Assembly: GCF_006088715.1 (NCBI RefSeq)
Contig: NZ_CP030771.1
Coordinates: forward strand, 2,542,001 to 2,606,000
Source: Streptomyces sp. YIM 121038
GTDB taxonomy: Bacteria; Actinomycetota; Actinomycetes; Streptomycetales; Streptomycetaceae
Direction of reading: 5' to 3'
DNA: 64,000 nt
Each line of letters begins with the position of its first letter. The first letter of the stretch is position 1. The notes below the pieces were generated by a model. It was not told the DNA's origin. It saw only the letters and a program-made list of their open reading frames with translations, and made no database searches. This document shows, one piece after another, positions 25,520 through 35,624 of this stretch. The position numbers and the translations under genes are program-made.

Positions 25520-25930
25520 TCAACCCCCGGCGGGCCCTGTCCATTCCTCGGACCGGGCGAAATGTTCCGTGTTCTCCCGGATCCAGGTGCGCAGCTGGGC
25601 CAGCGGCTCCAGGGCGCCCCGGCCGAGCGCGGTCAGCTCGTACTCGACGCGGGGCGGCACCTCGGCGTGGACGGTGCGCAGCACCAGGCCGTAGTCCTCC
25701 AGGCGCCGCAGCGTCCGCGTGAGGACCTTGGGGCTGATCCCCTCCAGCGTGCGGCGCAGCTCGCCGAAGCGGCGCGGCCCGTCGGCGAGGGCCGTGATCG
25801 CGAGGCCCGTCCACTTGTTGGCGAGCAGCTCGAAGATCTCCCGGCCGGGGCACAGCAGGCCGTAGATGTCGTGCTTGTGCGTGCTGTCCGGCCGGGCACC
25901 GGCGGGGGAAACACCGCTCTGACCTGTCAT
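25520..25930 (-). CDS. HxlR-family transcriptional regulator
   Basis: A 136-residue winged-helix protein. CPGREIFELLANKWTGLAI with Cys27 opens the HxlR domain, then GPRRFGELRRTLEGISPKVLTRTLRRLE, and EVPPRVEYELTALG forms the wing. The early Cys in some HxlR proteins senses electrophiles. It is divergent from an oxidoreductase gene with only 62 bp between, so it probably controls it. A TATATT lies 9 nt before its ATG, suggesting a leaderless transcript. Confidence 0.9.
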   Translation of the reverse strand: MTGQSGVSPAGARPDSTHKHDIYGLLCPGREIFELLANKWTGLAITALADGPRRFGELRRTLEGISPKVLTRTLRRLEDYGLVLRTVHAEVPPRVEYELTALGRGALEPLAQLRTWIRENTEHFARSEEWTGPAGG

Positions 25931-25955
25931 GGTTTCCAGAATATAGTTGGGGCCC

Positions 25956-25986
25956 TTGCGGGTGATCAGGGGCCCGGTCCTACGTT
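25956..25986 (+). promoter_or_regulatory. Candidate leaderless promoter of the Gfo/Idh/MocA gene
   Basis: TTGCGG (25956-25961) and TACGTT (25981-25986) are 19 bp apart, and the ATG is 6 nt after the -10, so transcription would start at or near the first codon. The HxlR start is 26 bp to the left, so one operator could serve both genes. Confidence 0.5.
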
Positions 25987-25992
25987 TCGGCC

Positions 25993-27111
25993 ATGGAGAT
26001 CCGCACCCAGAACCCCGTCCGGACCGGCATCGTCGGTCTCTCCGCCCGCGGCGGCTGGGCCCCGCAGTCGCATCTGCCCGCCCTGGCCCGGCTCGACGGC
26101 TACGACCTGCTCGCCCTTGCCGCTTCGAGCCCCGAGTCCGCCCTCGCCGCCGGCGCGCGCTACGGCGTTCCGCGCGCGTACGGCAGCGCCCGCGAGCTCG
26201 TCCGCGACCCCGACGTCGACCTCGTGGTGGTCAGCGTCCGCGTGCCGCTGCACCGCGAGGTGATCCTGGCGGCGCTCGCGGCGGGCAAGGCCGTCCTGTC
26301 GGAGTGGCCGCTCGGCAACGGCCTCGCGGAGGCCGAGGAACTGGCCGCCGCCGCGGCGGCCGCGGGCGTGCGCACGTTCGCCGGACTCCAGGCGCGCTCG
26401 GCGCCCGCCGTGCGGTACGTGCGCGACCTGGTCGCCGACGGCTTCGCCGGTGAGGTCCTGTCCACGAGCCTCGTCGCGTCGGGGCGCCGCTGGGGCGCCA
26501 CCTTCGAGCCGGGCGGCGACTACCTCCTGGACCGGGCCAACGGCGGCACGATGCTCACCATCCCCTTCGGCCACACCGTCGACGCCCTGGCCATGGTGCT
26601 CGGGGAGTTCACCGAGGTCTCGGCGACCACGGCGACCCGGCGTCCGGTCGTGCGCGAGGAGGGCTCGGGGCGCACCGCCGCCATGACGGCCGACGACCAG
26701 ATCGCGGTGAGCGGACGGCTGACCTCCGGTGCCGTCGCCTCCGTGCACTTCCGGGGCGGGCTCGCCCGCGGCACCACCTTCCACTGGGAGATCAACGGCA
26801 CGGACGGCGACCTGGTGGTCACCGGCGACCACGGGCACCTCCAGCAGGCCCGCCTCACCGTGCGCGGCGCCCGGGGCACGGACGGCGCCCTGCGGGAACT
26901 GCCCGTGCCGGAGCGGTACTTCGACGTGCCCGCGCTGGACGACGTGCGCGGCGAGGTGCCGTACAACATCGGCGTCCAGTACGCGGAGGTCCTGCGCGAC
27001 CTGCGCGAGTCCACTTCGGGTGTGCCGGACTTCGCCCACGCGGCCCGGCGGCAGCGGCTGCTCGACGCGGTCGAGCGGGCCGCCGCCACGGGTTCGCGCG
27101 TTGCGCTGTGA
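25993..27111 (+). CDS. Gfo/Idh/MocA-family oxidoreductase
   Basis: A 372-residue NAD(P)-dependent protein. The N-terminal Rossmann part runs from VRTGIVGLSARGGWAPQSHLPAL, with PDVDLVVVSVRVPLHREVILAALAAGKAVLSEWPLG as the family core. The C-terminal sheet domain carries YLLDRANGGTMLTIPFGHTVDAL. The usual EKP of many sugar dehydrogenases is replaced by SEWPLG, so the substrate is uncertain. It is divergent from the HxlR gene, which is likely its regulator. Confidence 0.88.
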   Translation: MEIRTQNPVRTGIVGLSARGGWAPQSHLPALARLDGYDLLALAASSPESALAAGARYGVPRAYGSARELVRDPDVDLVVVSVRVPLHREVILAALAAGKAVLSEWPLGNGLAEAEELAAAAAAAGVRTFAGLQARSAPAVRYVRDLVADGFAGEVLSTSLVASGRRWGATFEPGGDYLLDRANGGTMLTIPFGHTVDALAMVLGEFTEVSATTATRRPVVREEGSGRTAAMTADDQIAVSGRLTSGAVASVHFRGGLARGTTFHWEINGTDGDLVVTGDHGHLQQARLTVRGARGTDGALRELPVPERYFDVPALDDVRGEVPYNIGVQYAEVLRDLRESTSGVPDFAHAARRQRLLDAVERAAATGSRVAL

Positions 27112-27176
27112 CTGAATGCTGCCGGTCCGTTGGAACTGCGCGGCCAGCCACCGACGGGCCGCAGAGCACGGATTGC

Positions 27177-27803
27177 TCAAGAACCGTCGCGCAAGGCCTT
27201 CGGCCAGTTGGGGCGGAACTCGATGTGGTCGAAGGTCACCACGCAGCCCTCGCCCTGGGGCGACTGCGCGAGGAAGCCGACGAGCGCCGCGCCGGCCGAG
27301 GCCGCGTCGCCCAGCTGGAAGATGCGGACGAACGTCCAGTGCGCGCCGTCCGTCGACGCGTGGAAGGCGAACGCCGTGCCGGTGCGGCTGATCCGCAGCC
27401 ACACGTGGGAGCCGTCGACGACGAAGGCGTTGGCGTCGTCGGAGCGGCCCCGGGTGACGACGGTGCAGATCGTGGGCAGGTCCGGGGAGCGCTCGAAGCA
27501 GAGCTTCGCCCACTCCCGTTCGCCGACGTGCAGATAGAGCACGCCCGCGTCGAAGGCGGCCGCGAAGCCGACCGTGACCCGGGCGATCAGCTGGAAGTCC
27601 CCCTCGGGCGCGCCGAGCAGCCGGGGCGCGTCGGACGCGGGGTCCAGGGCCTCGCCGGTGGGCGGCACGAAGCGGTCCTGACGGGGGCCCGCCCAGCCGG
27701 TGAGGACCCCGTCCTCGTAACCCCAGTCGCCGTCGGGCCCGTACGGTCTGAGCGGGAAGGGCAGTTCGGGCAGCTCGAGGCTGCCGGTGTCCTTGGCGTT
27801 CAT
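27177..27803 (-). CDS. DUF1349 (concanavalin-like fold) protein
   Basis: A 208-residue protein of the DUF1349 family, a beta-sandwich related to regulation of enolase protein 1. AAFDAGVLYLHVGEREWAKLCFE, DGSHVWLRISRTGTAFAFHASTDGAHW and DHIEFRPNWP are typical. No catalytic residues can be assigned; carbohydrate binding is possible. It begins 4 bp after the aldehyde dehydrogenase stop, so the two are co-transcribed under probable IclR control. Confidence 0.85.
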   Translation of the reverse strand: MNAKDTGSLELPELPFPLRPYGPDGDWGYEDGVLTGWAGPRQDRFVPPTGEALDPASDAPRLLGAPEGDFQLIARVTVGFAAAFDAGVLYLHVGEREWAKLCFERSPDLPTICTVVTRGRSDDANAFVVDGSHVWLRISRTGTAFAFHASTDGAHWTFVRIFQLGDAASAGAALVGFLAQSPQGEGCVVTFDHIEFRPNWPKALRDGS

Positions 27804-27807
27804 GCCG

Positions 27808-29337
27808 TCAGTGTTCCAGGCGGCCGTCGTAACGGCGGGGCAGACCCAGGGGATTGGCGTCGTGGAGCTCCGGCGGAAGGAGCGCCTCGGGGGTGCTCTG
27901 GTACACGACGGGGCGCAGCCAGCGCTCGATGGCGGTGGAGCCGACGGAGGTGGAGGTGCTGGTCGTCGCCGGGTAGGGCCCGCCGTGGTGCTGCGCGGGG
28001 GCCACGGCGACGCCGGTGGGCCAGCCGTTGACGAGGACGCGGCCCGCGAGCGGCGTCAGTTCGGCGAGCAGTTCGGTGCCGCGGCCCTCGCCCGCGGCCT
28101 CGTCGGCCGAGAGCTGCACGGTCGCCGTGAGGTTGCCGGGGAGCCGGGCGAGCACGGCGGTGATCTCCTGCCGGGACGCGTAGCGGGCGACGACGGTGAC
28201 CGGGCCGAAGCACTCCTCCAGGAGCAGGTCGTGCTCCCCCGCGGCGGCCAGGCGTGCCGCGGGGACGGTGAGGAACCCGGCCGCCACGGTGTGCTCGCCG
28301 GCCGCGCCCGGCGTCACCGGCGCGCTCACCTCCGGGAGTCCGGCGCGCTCGGCGACCCCGGCGACGAAGGCGTCGCGCATGCGGTGGTCGAGGAGCACGC
28401 CCGGCTCACCGTCGCTGACCGCGTCGGTGAGGGACTTCACCAGGCGGTCGCCGTCCGCTCCCTCGGGGGCGAGGACGAGGCCCGGCTTCACGCAGAACTG
28501 GCCGACGCCGAGCGTCATCGAGCCCGCGAGGCCGGTGCCGATCCGCTCGGCGCGCTCGGCGGCCGCGGCCTCGGTGACGACGACCGGGTTGAGCGAGCCC
28601 AGCTCGCCGTGGAAGGGGATCGGCACCGGGCGCGCGGCCGCCGCGTCGAAGAGGGCGCGTCCGCCGCGCACCGAACCGGTGAACCCGGCGGCGGCGACCA
28701 GCGGGTGCCGGATCAGTTCGAGGCCCGCGTCGAAGCCGTGCACCAGGCCGACGACCTCGCGCGGCAGGCCGTGCTCGGCGGCCGCGCGGCGCAGCACGGA
28801 CGCGACGAGCTCGGAGGTGGCCGGGTGGTCGGGGTGCGCCTTGACGACGACGGGGCAGCCCGCGGCGAGCGCGCTCGCGGTGTCGCCGCCGGGCACGGAG
28901 AAGGCGAAGGGGAAGTTGGAGGCCCCGTAGACGGCGACGACGCCGAGCGGGACCCGGTAACGGCGCAGGTCGGGGGTGGGGGGTGTGGTGCTCGCGTCGG
29001 GGTGGTCGATGACGACGCCCAGATAGGCGCCCTCGTCGAGGACGTCCGCGAAGGCGCGCAGCTGGAAGCGGGTGCGGGTGAGCTCGCCGCCGAGCCGGAC
29101 CGGGCCGAGCGCCGTCTCCGCGTCGGCGGCCTCCACCAGCGGGCCCTCGGCGCCGCCCAGGAGGTCCGCGGCGGTGCGCAGGAAGGCCGCGCGGGTCGCG
29201 CGGTCCGTGAGGGCGGCGCGCGCGGCGTGCGCCGCGGCGACGGTCCGGCCGACCTCCTCGGCCGTGGCTTCGACGGCGACCTGCTCGCGCCGCTTCCCGG
29301 TTCGGGGGTCGACGCTCCACACTGGTGCTGCTGCCAC
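27808..29337 (-). CDS. NADP-dependent aldehyde dehydrogenase (2-oxoglutarate-semialdehyde type)
   Basis: A 509-residue aldehyde dehydrogenase resembling alpha-ketoglutaric semialdehyde dehydrogenases, which finish uronate, glucarate and pentose breakdown. VYGASNFPFAFSVPGGDTASALAAG binds cofactor, ELGSLNPVVV carries the catalytic Glu, GQFCVKPG the catalytic Cys, and LLEECFGPV the substrate end. GTG at 29337 is chosen because GGAGGA precedes it by 6-7 nt. A divergent IclR gene and shared operator lie upstream. It may serve the kdgD product 10 kb away. Confidence 0.88.
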   Translation of the reverse strand: MAAAPVWSVDPRTGKRREQVAVEATAEEVGRTVAAAHAARAALTDRATRAAFLRTAADLLGGAEGPLVEAADAETALGPVRLGGELTRTRFQLRAFADVLDEGAYLGVVIDHPDASTTPPTPDLRRYRVPLGVVAVYGASNFPFAFSVPGGDTASALAAGCPVVVKAHPDHPATSELVASVLRRAAAEHGLPREVVGLVHGFDAGLELIRHPLVAAAGFTGSVRGGRALFDAAAARPVPIPFHGELGSLNPVVVTEAAAAERAERIGTGLAGSMTLGVGQFCVKPGLVLAPEGADGDRLVKSLTDAVSDGEPGVLLDHRMRDAFVAGVAERAGLPEVSAPVTPGAAGEHTVAAGFLTVPAARLAAAGEHDLLLEECFGPVTVVARYASRQEITAVLARLPGNLTATVQLSADEAAGEGRGTELLAELTPLAGRVLVNGWPTGVAVAPAQHHGGPYPATTSTSTSVGSTAIERWLRPVVYQSTPEALLPPELHDANPLGLPRRYDGRLEH

Positions 29338-29415
29338 CGGGGGTCCTCCAGGCTTCCCAGAAATCCACGATTGACGTGCCGTTGCCGCCGCCGTTCGCTC
29401 CGCACCCACCAGGGC

Positions 29416-29433
29416 CGTTCGATATACTGAACG
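29416..29433. promoter_or_regulatory. IclR-type operator overlapping the aldehyde dehydrogenase promoter
   Basis: CGTTCGATATACTGAACG is a palindrome with 5-bp arms and an 8-bp AT-rich centre, the size used by IclR proteins. On the minus strand its centre also gives a -10 TATATC, with -35 TTCACC 18 bp upstream, so repressor binding would cover the aldehyde dehydrogenase promoter. It lies between that gene and iclR. Confidence 0.65.
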
Positions 29434-29503
29434 CCGTCTCCCATGGTGAATCCGGCGGGGACAGTGGAGACTATTTCTCGTCGCACGTGAGGGGTCAAGG
29501 GCG

Positions 29504-30277
29504 ATGGCAGCTGCTGAGACGGGCGGGGGCGCGCAGGTCAAGTCCGCGGTGCGGACGGTGGAGTTGCTCGAGTTCTTCGCGGGCCGCCCCGGCATGCACT
29601 CCCTGGCCGACGTCCAAGAGGCGGTCGGCTACCCGAAGTCCAGCCTCTACATGCTCCTTCGCACGCTCGTCGAGCTGGGCTGGATCGAGACCGACGCCAC
29701 CGGCACGCGGTACGGCATCGGGGTGCGGGCCCTGCTCGTCGGCACGTCGTACATCGACGGCGACGAGGTCGTCGCGGCGGCCCGGCCCACGCTCGACCGG
29801 CTCTCGGACGACACCACCGAGACGATCCACCTCGCGCGGCTCGACGGCACGAACGTGGTGTATCTGGCCACCCGCCAGTCCCAGCACTATCTGCGCCCGT
29901 TCACGCGTGTGGGCCGCAGGCTGCCCGCGCACTCCACCTCGCTCGGCAAGGCGCTGCTCGCCACCCACACCGACGAGCAGGTGCGCAAGCTCCTGCCGGA
30001 GACGCTGCCGTCGCTGACCGAGAACACGATCACCGACCGCGAGCAGCTCATCGAGGAGCTGCGCACCGTGCGGGAGCAGGGCTTCGCCGTGGACCGCGAG
30101 GAGAACACCCTCGGTCTGCGCTGCTTCGGCGTGGCGATCCCCTACCGCACGCCCGCGCGGGACGCGATCAGCTGCTCCGTGCCGGTGGCCCGGCTCACGC
30201 CCGCGCACGAGCAGATGGTCAAGGACGCGCTCTTCGACGCCCGCGACCGGCTCACCCTGGCCACGCGGCGGCTCTGA
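29504..30277 (+). CDS. IclR-family transcriptional regulator
   Basis: A 257-residue regulator. The N-terminal winged helix-turn-helix spans about 14-75 (VELLEFFAGRPGMHSLADVQEA). The C-terminal ligand-binding domain has TIHLARLDGTNVVYLATR, LPAHSTSLGKALLA and GFAVDREENTLGLRCFGVAIP. Proteins of this type often respond to sugar acids. It is divergent from the aldehyde dehydrogenase and DUF1349 pair with a palindromic operator between. Confidence 0.92.
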   Translation: MAAAETGGGAQVKSAVRTVELLEFFAGRPGMHSLADVQEAVGYPKSSLYMLLRTLVELGWIETDATGTRYGIGVRALLVGTSYIDGDEVVAAARPTLDRLSDDTTETIHLARLDGTNVVYLATRQSQHYLRPFTRVGRRLPAHSTSLGKALLATHTDEQVRKLLPETLPSLTENTITDREQLIEELRTVREQGFAVDREENTLGLRCFGVAIPYRTPARDAISCSVPVARLTPAHEQMVKDALFDARDRLTLATRRL

Positions 30278-30373
30278 CCTCCTCTTCGACGGCGGGCCCC
30301 CTCCCCCGCGCGGCGGAGGCGGTTCGTCGCCGGGCAGGACGTGGCGCGATCCGCCGCGCGCCAGCCTGGAGGC

Positions 30374-31375
30374 ATGACCCAGCTCCTCGTCCCCTCCTCC
30401 GGACTCCCCGCCGCCGACAGGCCCGGCAGGACCCGCCGCGTCCTGCGCGCCGTCGCCATCGCCTCCTGCCTGCCGTACCTGTCCCTGAAAGCGGCCTGGA
30501 TCGCCGGCAGCCACATCGGCATCCCGGAAGGCAGCGCGCTGCTCGACCACCGCGGCGTCATGATCGCCGCCAACACCCTGACCGTGCTCATGGACGCGGC
30601 CGTGATCGTCCTCGCGCTGCTGCTCACCCGCCCCTGGGGGCACCGCGTCCCGGCGTGGCTGCTCGCCCTGCCGATGTGGGCGGCCACCGGTCTGCTCGCG
30701 CCGATCATGGCCGGGTTCCCGGCACAGCTCGCGGTGCGGGCGCTCGGCGGCTCGGTGAACAGCGCGGAGGACACCGGCCGCGAGCCGTTCCTCGACGAGT
30801 GGGTCTTCGGGGTGGTGTACGGCGGCTTCATCCTCCAAGGCCTCAGCCTGGGCCTGCTGTTCGCCCTGTACGCACGCGACCGCTGGGGCCAGGTGTGGCG
30901 CGGCCGGGTGGCGGGGCTCGCGGCCCCCGGCCGGGGCGCGCGGCTGTGCGCGCTCGCCGCGGCCGTCCTCGCGCTGTACCCGGCGACCCTGCGGCTCCTG
31001 TGGGCGAGCGGTTCGACGCTCGGCCTCAACGCGTCCCGGGCCGCGGAGCGCACCAGCGACTTCTACGTCCTGCAGGCCCTGGAGGCCTGCTACCTCGCGG
31101 CGGCCGTGGCGGGCGTCCTGGCGCTGGCCTTCCGGTGGCGGCCCGCGCTGCCCGTGCGGGTGCCGCTGGCGCTCGCCTGGCTGGGGTCGGGGGCGGTGGC
31201 GTGCTGGGGCGCCTGGCTGCTGATCGCCTCGCTCGGGCCCGCGGGCGACGCGGCCGAGCAGCCGACGACGGCCATGATCCTGTCCTACGCTGTACAGATG
31301 ATCATCGGAACGCTCGTGGCCGCCGTCGGCGTCCGCCTGCTCACGGAGCGCGCGGGCCGCGGCGGGGCCGCGTGA
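30374..31375 (+). CDS. Multi-spanning membrane protein preceding a two-component system
   Basis: A 333-residue membrane protein with about eight hydrophobic segments (for example VAIASCLPYLSLKAAWIAG, LMDAAVIVLALLLT, LLALPMWAATGLLAPIMAGF, AVAGVLALAF). No known family is recognised. GGAGG ends 1 nt before the ATG, so a leaderless start or the GTG at 30341 cannot be excluded. Its stop overlaps the histidine kinase start as GTGA, so the two are translationally coupled, and it may be a sensory or transport partner of the kinase. Confidence 0.8.
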   Translation: MTQLLVPSSGLPAADRPGRTRRVLRAVAIASCLPYLSLKAAWIAGSHIGIPEGSALLDHRGVMIAANTLTVLMDAAVIVLALLLTRPWGHRVPAWLLALPMWAATGLLAPIMAGFPAQLAVRALGGSVNSAEDTGREPFLDEWVFGVVYGGFILQGLSLGLLFALYARDRWGQVWRGRVAGLAAPGRGARLCALAAAVLALYPATLRLLWASGSTLGLNASRAAERTSDFYVLQALEACYLAAAVAGVLALAFRWRPALPVRVPLALAWLGSGAVACWGAWLLIASLGPAGDAAEQPTTAMILSYAVQMIIGTLVAAVGVRLLTERAGRGGAA

Positions 31376-32646
31376 GACGCCTCGGCCCTGCCCTGTTCGG
31401 GCGGCGGGCGCGCCGCCGGTGGATCCATCTGATCCTCGGCGGCGCGGTCGCCATGCCGTACGTCTTCGTGGGGTCGATCCTGTCGGGACCGCTCTTCGGC
31501 GACGACCGGTTCTTCGGCTCGTTCCGCGCCCAACTCCTCGCGTTCGCCATCGGGTTGCCGATGGCCGCGGTCACCGCGCTGTTCCCGCTGACCCGGCCCA
31601 TGTCGGTGGCGGCGGTGCGGGCGCTGTGCGGGGTGCCGGACGAGGCGCTGGCCGACGGGCCGCCGCGCACCCGCCAGGAGCGCGGGCGCACGGTCCTGTG
31701 GTTCACGCTGCACCTCGGGTTCGGCGGGATCATCAGCGGGATGACCCTCGGGCTCGTGCCGTTCGCGGCGTTCCAGCTCGTGCTGCCCCTCACCGTGGGC
31801 GGGTGGGACTCCTGGCTCGGTCTCCCCGACCACCTCCGCGACCCCTGGACGCTGGCCCTCGCGCCGGTCTCGGGCACCGCGTGCCTGCTCGTGCTCGCCG
31901 GGTGCGCGGCGCTCGGCGGCGGGCTGCTCGCGCGGTGGGCGCCGCTGCTGCTCGGGCCCACGCCCGCCGACCGGCTGGCCGCCGCCGAGCAGCGCGCCGC
32001 CGACCTCGCCGTGCGCAACCGCCTCGCCCGCGAGCTGCACGACTCCGTGGGCCACGCGCTGAGCGCGGTCACGCTCCAGGCGAGCGCCGCCCGCCGGGTC
32101 CTCGACCACGACCCGGAGTTCGTGCGCGAGGCCCTCGCCGCCATCGAGGACACCACCCGGCGCACCGTCGGCGAGCTGGACGCGGTCCTCGGCGTCCTGC
32201 GCGAGGGCGACCAGCGGGCGTCGACGGCTCCCGCGCCCACGCTCGCCGCCGACCTGGACGGCCTCCTTCGCCGTACCCGCGCGGGCGGGCTGCGCGTGAA
32301 GGCCGCCGTCGCCCTCGGCCCCGGCGGCGCCGACGCGCTGCCGCCGATGGTGTCCCGCGAGGCGTACCGCATCGTGCAGGAGGCCCTCAGCAACGCCCTC
32401 AGGCACGGCGGCGCCGACACCGCCGTGACGCTGCGGATCGCGCGCGACGACACCGGCCTCGACCTGAGCGCCGAGAACCCGCTGCCGTCGGCGCCGCCCG
32501 GCACCGCGGCCGACCGGCCCGGCGGCGGCCACGGCCTGCGCGGCATCGCCGACCGGGCCCGGCTGCTCGGCGGCACCACCGAGTCCGGACCCGAGGCCGG
32601 GGTGTGGCGGCTGCGCGTACGGCTGCCGCTGCGACCACCCGCCTGA
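31372..32646 (+). CDS. Membrane sensor histidine kinase (NarL-system type)
   Basis: A 424-residue HPK7-type kinase. Four or so membrane helices occupy residues about 15-200. The phosphoacceptor is His223 in NRLARELHDSVGHALSAVTLQ, then the HATPase domain with VSREAYRIVQEALSNALRHGGA and GGGHGLRGIADRARLLGG. GTG at 31372 overlaps the upstream stop. The response regulator follows 47 bp later. The signal sensed is unknown. Confidence 0.92.
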   Translation: MRRLGPALFGRRARRRWIHLILGGAVAMPYVFVGSILSGPLFGDDRFFGSFRAQLLAFAIGLPMAAVTALFPLTRPMSVAAVRALCGVPDEALADGPPRTRQERGRTVLWFTLHLGFGGIISGMTLGLVPFAAFQLVLPLTVGGWDSWLGLPDHLRDPWTLALAPVSGTACLLVLAGCAALGGGLLARWAPLLLGPTPADRLAAAEQRAADLAVRNRLARELHDSVGHALSAVTLQASAARRVLDHDPEFVREALAAIEDTTRRTVGELDAVLGVLREGDQRASTAPAPTLAADLDGLLRRTRAGGLRVKAAVALGPGGADALPPMVSREAYRIVQEALSNALRHGGADTAVTLRIARDDTGLDLSAENPLPSAPPGTAADRPGGGHGLRGIADRARLLGGTTESGPEAGVWRLRVRLPLRPPA

Positions 32647-32693
32647 CCGGCCCGACCGACCCCCCGCCCGCGTGACCGCCTGGAGGACCGCCC

Positions 32694-33353
<660 letters not shown>

Positions 33354-33416
33354 GAAACAGGACACATCCCTCCAAGCCGGGAACGTCCCGGCCCCGGATG
33401 CTCGTCCTTGTCAGGG

Positions 33417-34865
33417 ATGAACAAGACGATCAGGCACACCGCGGTCTTCACGCTGCTCCTGGTGGTCGCGCTGCTTGTGCGGGCCACCTGGGTGCAGTTC
33501 CACGACTCGAAGGCGCTCGCGGAGGACAAGCTGAACAAACGGAACGCGATCAGGACCTACGCGAACCCGCTCGGCGACATCATCGTGGCCGGTGAGTCCG
33601 TCACCGGCTCCAAGCGCACGTCGGGCGGCGACCTGGCGTACAAGCGCACGTACAAGAACGGGCAGCTGTACTCGTCCGTCACCGGGTACAGCTCGCAGGT
33701 GTACGGCGCCACGCAGCTGGAAGGGATCTACAAGGACCTCCTGGACGGCAGCGACAACCGGCTGAAGAACCCGCTCGACACGCTCACCAACAAGCGCGCC
33801 GACCCCGGTGACGTCGTGACCACCATCGACCCGGCCGTCCAGAAGGCCGGGTACAAGGCGCTCGGCGACAAGAAGGGCGCCGCCGTCGCCATCGACCCGA
33901 AGACCGGCAAGATCCTCGGGATGGTCTCCACGCCGTCGTACGACCCGTCGAAGATCAGCGGCTCCAACGACGGCGACGCGTGGAAGGCGCTCACCGGCGA
34001 CGAGGACAAGCCGATGGTGAACCGCGCGATCCGGCAGCCGCTGCCGCCCGGCTCGACCTTCAAGCTGGTGGTCGCGGCGGCCGCCCTGGAGGACGGCCTG
34101 TACGACTCGGTCGACCAGAAGACCGACAGCCCCGACCCGTGGACGCTGCCCGGCACGCGTACGTCCATCCCGAACGAGGTCAAGTCCGCGCCCTGCGAGA
34201 ACGCCTCGCTGCGCACCGCGCTGCAGTGGTCGTGCAACAACGTCTTCACCAAGCTCGCCGTCGACCTCGGCCAGGACAAGCTGCGGGCGCAGGCGGAGAA
34301 GTTCGGCTTCAACGCGGAGAAGCTGGACGTGCCGGTGCGCGCGGGCGTCAGCCTGTACCCGAAGGACATGGACAAGGCGAGCACCGGCCTCACCGGCATC
34401 GGCCAGTTCGACGTGACCGCGACGCCGCTGCAGATGGCCATGGTGTCGGCCGCGATCGCCAACGGCGGCGAGCTGAAGTCCCCGCACATGGTCTCCAAGA
34501 CCACGACCGCCGACGGCGACGTCCTGAAGAACTACGACGAGGACACCGGCTCGGAGCGCGTCGTCAGCGAGTCCACCGCCGATCAGCTCGCGTCCGCGAT
34601 GCGGTCGGTCGTCGAGAAGGGCACGGCGACGAACGCGCGCATCAGCGGGGCGACCGTGGGCGGCAAGACGGGTACCGCCCAGCACGGCGAGAACAACAGC
34701 AAGACGCCGTACGCCTGGTTCACGTCCTACGCCAAGGGGTCCGACGGCAAGGAGGTCGCCGTCGCGGTCATCGTCGAGTCCTCCGACGCGGATCGCTCCG
34801 AGGTCAGCGGCAACGGCCTGGCGGCCCCCATCGCCACGGCCATGATGCGGGCCGCACTGCGCTGA
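33417..34865 (+). CDS. Penicillin-binding protein (class B-like transpeptidase)
   Basis: A 482-residue membrane-anchored D,D-transpeptidase that crosslinks peptidoglycan. A single N-terminal helix (TAVFTLLLVVALLVRATWV) anchors it. The transpeptidase motifs are STFK (Ser213-Lys216), SCN (272-274) and KTGT (from Lys417). The size resembles PbpA-type proteins rather than full-length FtsI. Starts at 33417 or 33408 are both possible and neither has a strong ribosome site. It ends 12 bp from a convergent membrane protease-like gene. Confidence 0.92.
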   Translation: MNKTIRHTAVFTLLLVVALLVRATWVQFHDSKALAEDKLNKRNAIRTYANPLGDIIVAGESVTGSKRTSGGDLAYKRTYKNGQLYSSVTGYSSQVYGATQLEGIYKDLLDGSDNRLKNPLDTLTNKRADPGDVVTTIDPAVQKAGYKALGDKKGAAVAIDPKTGKILGMVSTPSYDPSKISGSNDGDAWKALTGDEDKPMVNRAIRQPLPPGSTFKLVVAAAALEDGLYDSVDQKTDSPDPWTLPGTRTSIPNEVKSAPCENASLRTALQWSCNNVFTKLAVDLGQDKLRAQAEKFGFNAEKLDVPVRAGVSLYPKDMDKASTGLTGIGQFDVTATPLQMAMVSAAIANGGELKSPHMVSKTTTADGDVLKNYDEDTGSERVVSESTADQLASAMRSVVEKGTATNARISGATVGGKTGTAQHGENNSKTPYAWFTSYAKGSDGKEVAVAVIVESSDADRSEVSGNGLAAPIATAMMRAALR

Positions 34866-34877
34866 GGCCCGCGCCCC

Positions 34878-35624
34878 CTACGGGGCGCTCACGCCGGGCT
34901 TCGCTTCGCGTACGGCAGGGTCGGGCGCGGGGATCGTCAGGTCGCGCACGGAGAGCATGACGTGCACGGCGACGGAGAGCAGCAGGCTGCCGGTGGCCAG
35001 GTACAGGCCGGTGAGCAGGGCCCCGAAGAGGGCGAAGACGAGCACGCCGGTGCCGCCCTGGTACCACCCGGCGAGCGCGTACACGGCGAGCGACAGGGCG
35101 GCGGCCGCGTACAGCGGCAGCCCGAGGGCGCCGACGCCGAAGGCGATGAGCAGGCCGCGGTAGACGAACTCGGCGCAGATCCCGTCGGTCACGGCGGCGG
35201 CCACGGCGAGCCGTCGCTCCCGCCCGGTGCGCGGGAGCATGGCCTCGATGGCGGCGCGGCCGGGGATGTGCTTGCCCTGCCTGGCCAGCTCCTGGAAGTG
35301 GCGGCTCGACGCGGCGGCGGCGACGCCGAAGAGCAGGACGACCGGCACCGTGTACGGCGCGTCGTCGGGCAGCGTGACGCCGAAGTCGGCCGGGGCGGCG
35401 CCGGGCGAGAGCAGCAGCACCGCCACAGCCAGCGCGGCCAGCCCCCACCAGGCGGCGATCACGTATCCGAAGTAGCGGACGAGGGCGCCCGGTTCGGTGG
35501 CGCGGCGGCGTGCGAGCGAGCCGTACATGCGGCGCCCCAGCCAGGGCTCGCCGAGCAGCAGATAGGCGGCGAGCGCGCCCCCGACTGCCGTGGCGGCCAC
35601 CGATAGGTCGGGCGAGATCGACAT
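34878..35624 (-). CDS. CPBP-like intramembrane protein with a degenerate active site
   Basis: A 248-residue protein with about seven hydrophobic segments, resembling the CPBP (CAAX protease/bacteriocin processing) family. Motif 1 reads AEFVYRG, with only the second of the usual two Glu. The Phe-x3-His region reads YALAGWYQGG with no His. A later His is present in VAVHVMLS. It may therefore be an inactive homologue. ATG at 35624 is the first in frame with the conserved part. The 122 bp upstream contain the palindrome GACCGTATGGTC (35689-35700). Confidence 0.7.
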   Translation of the reverse strand: MSISPDLSVAATAVGGALAAYLLLGEPWLGRRMYGSLARRRATEPGALVRYFGYVIAAWWGLAALAVAVLLLSPGAAPADFGVTLPDDAPYTVPVVLLFGVAAAASSRHFQELARQGKHIPGRAAIEAMLPRTGRERRLAVAAAVTDGICAEFVYRGLLIAFGVGALGLPLYAAAALSLAVYALAGWYQGGTGVLVFALFGALLTGLYLATGSLLLSVAVHVMLSVRDLTIPAPDPAVREAKPGVSAP

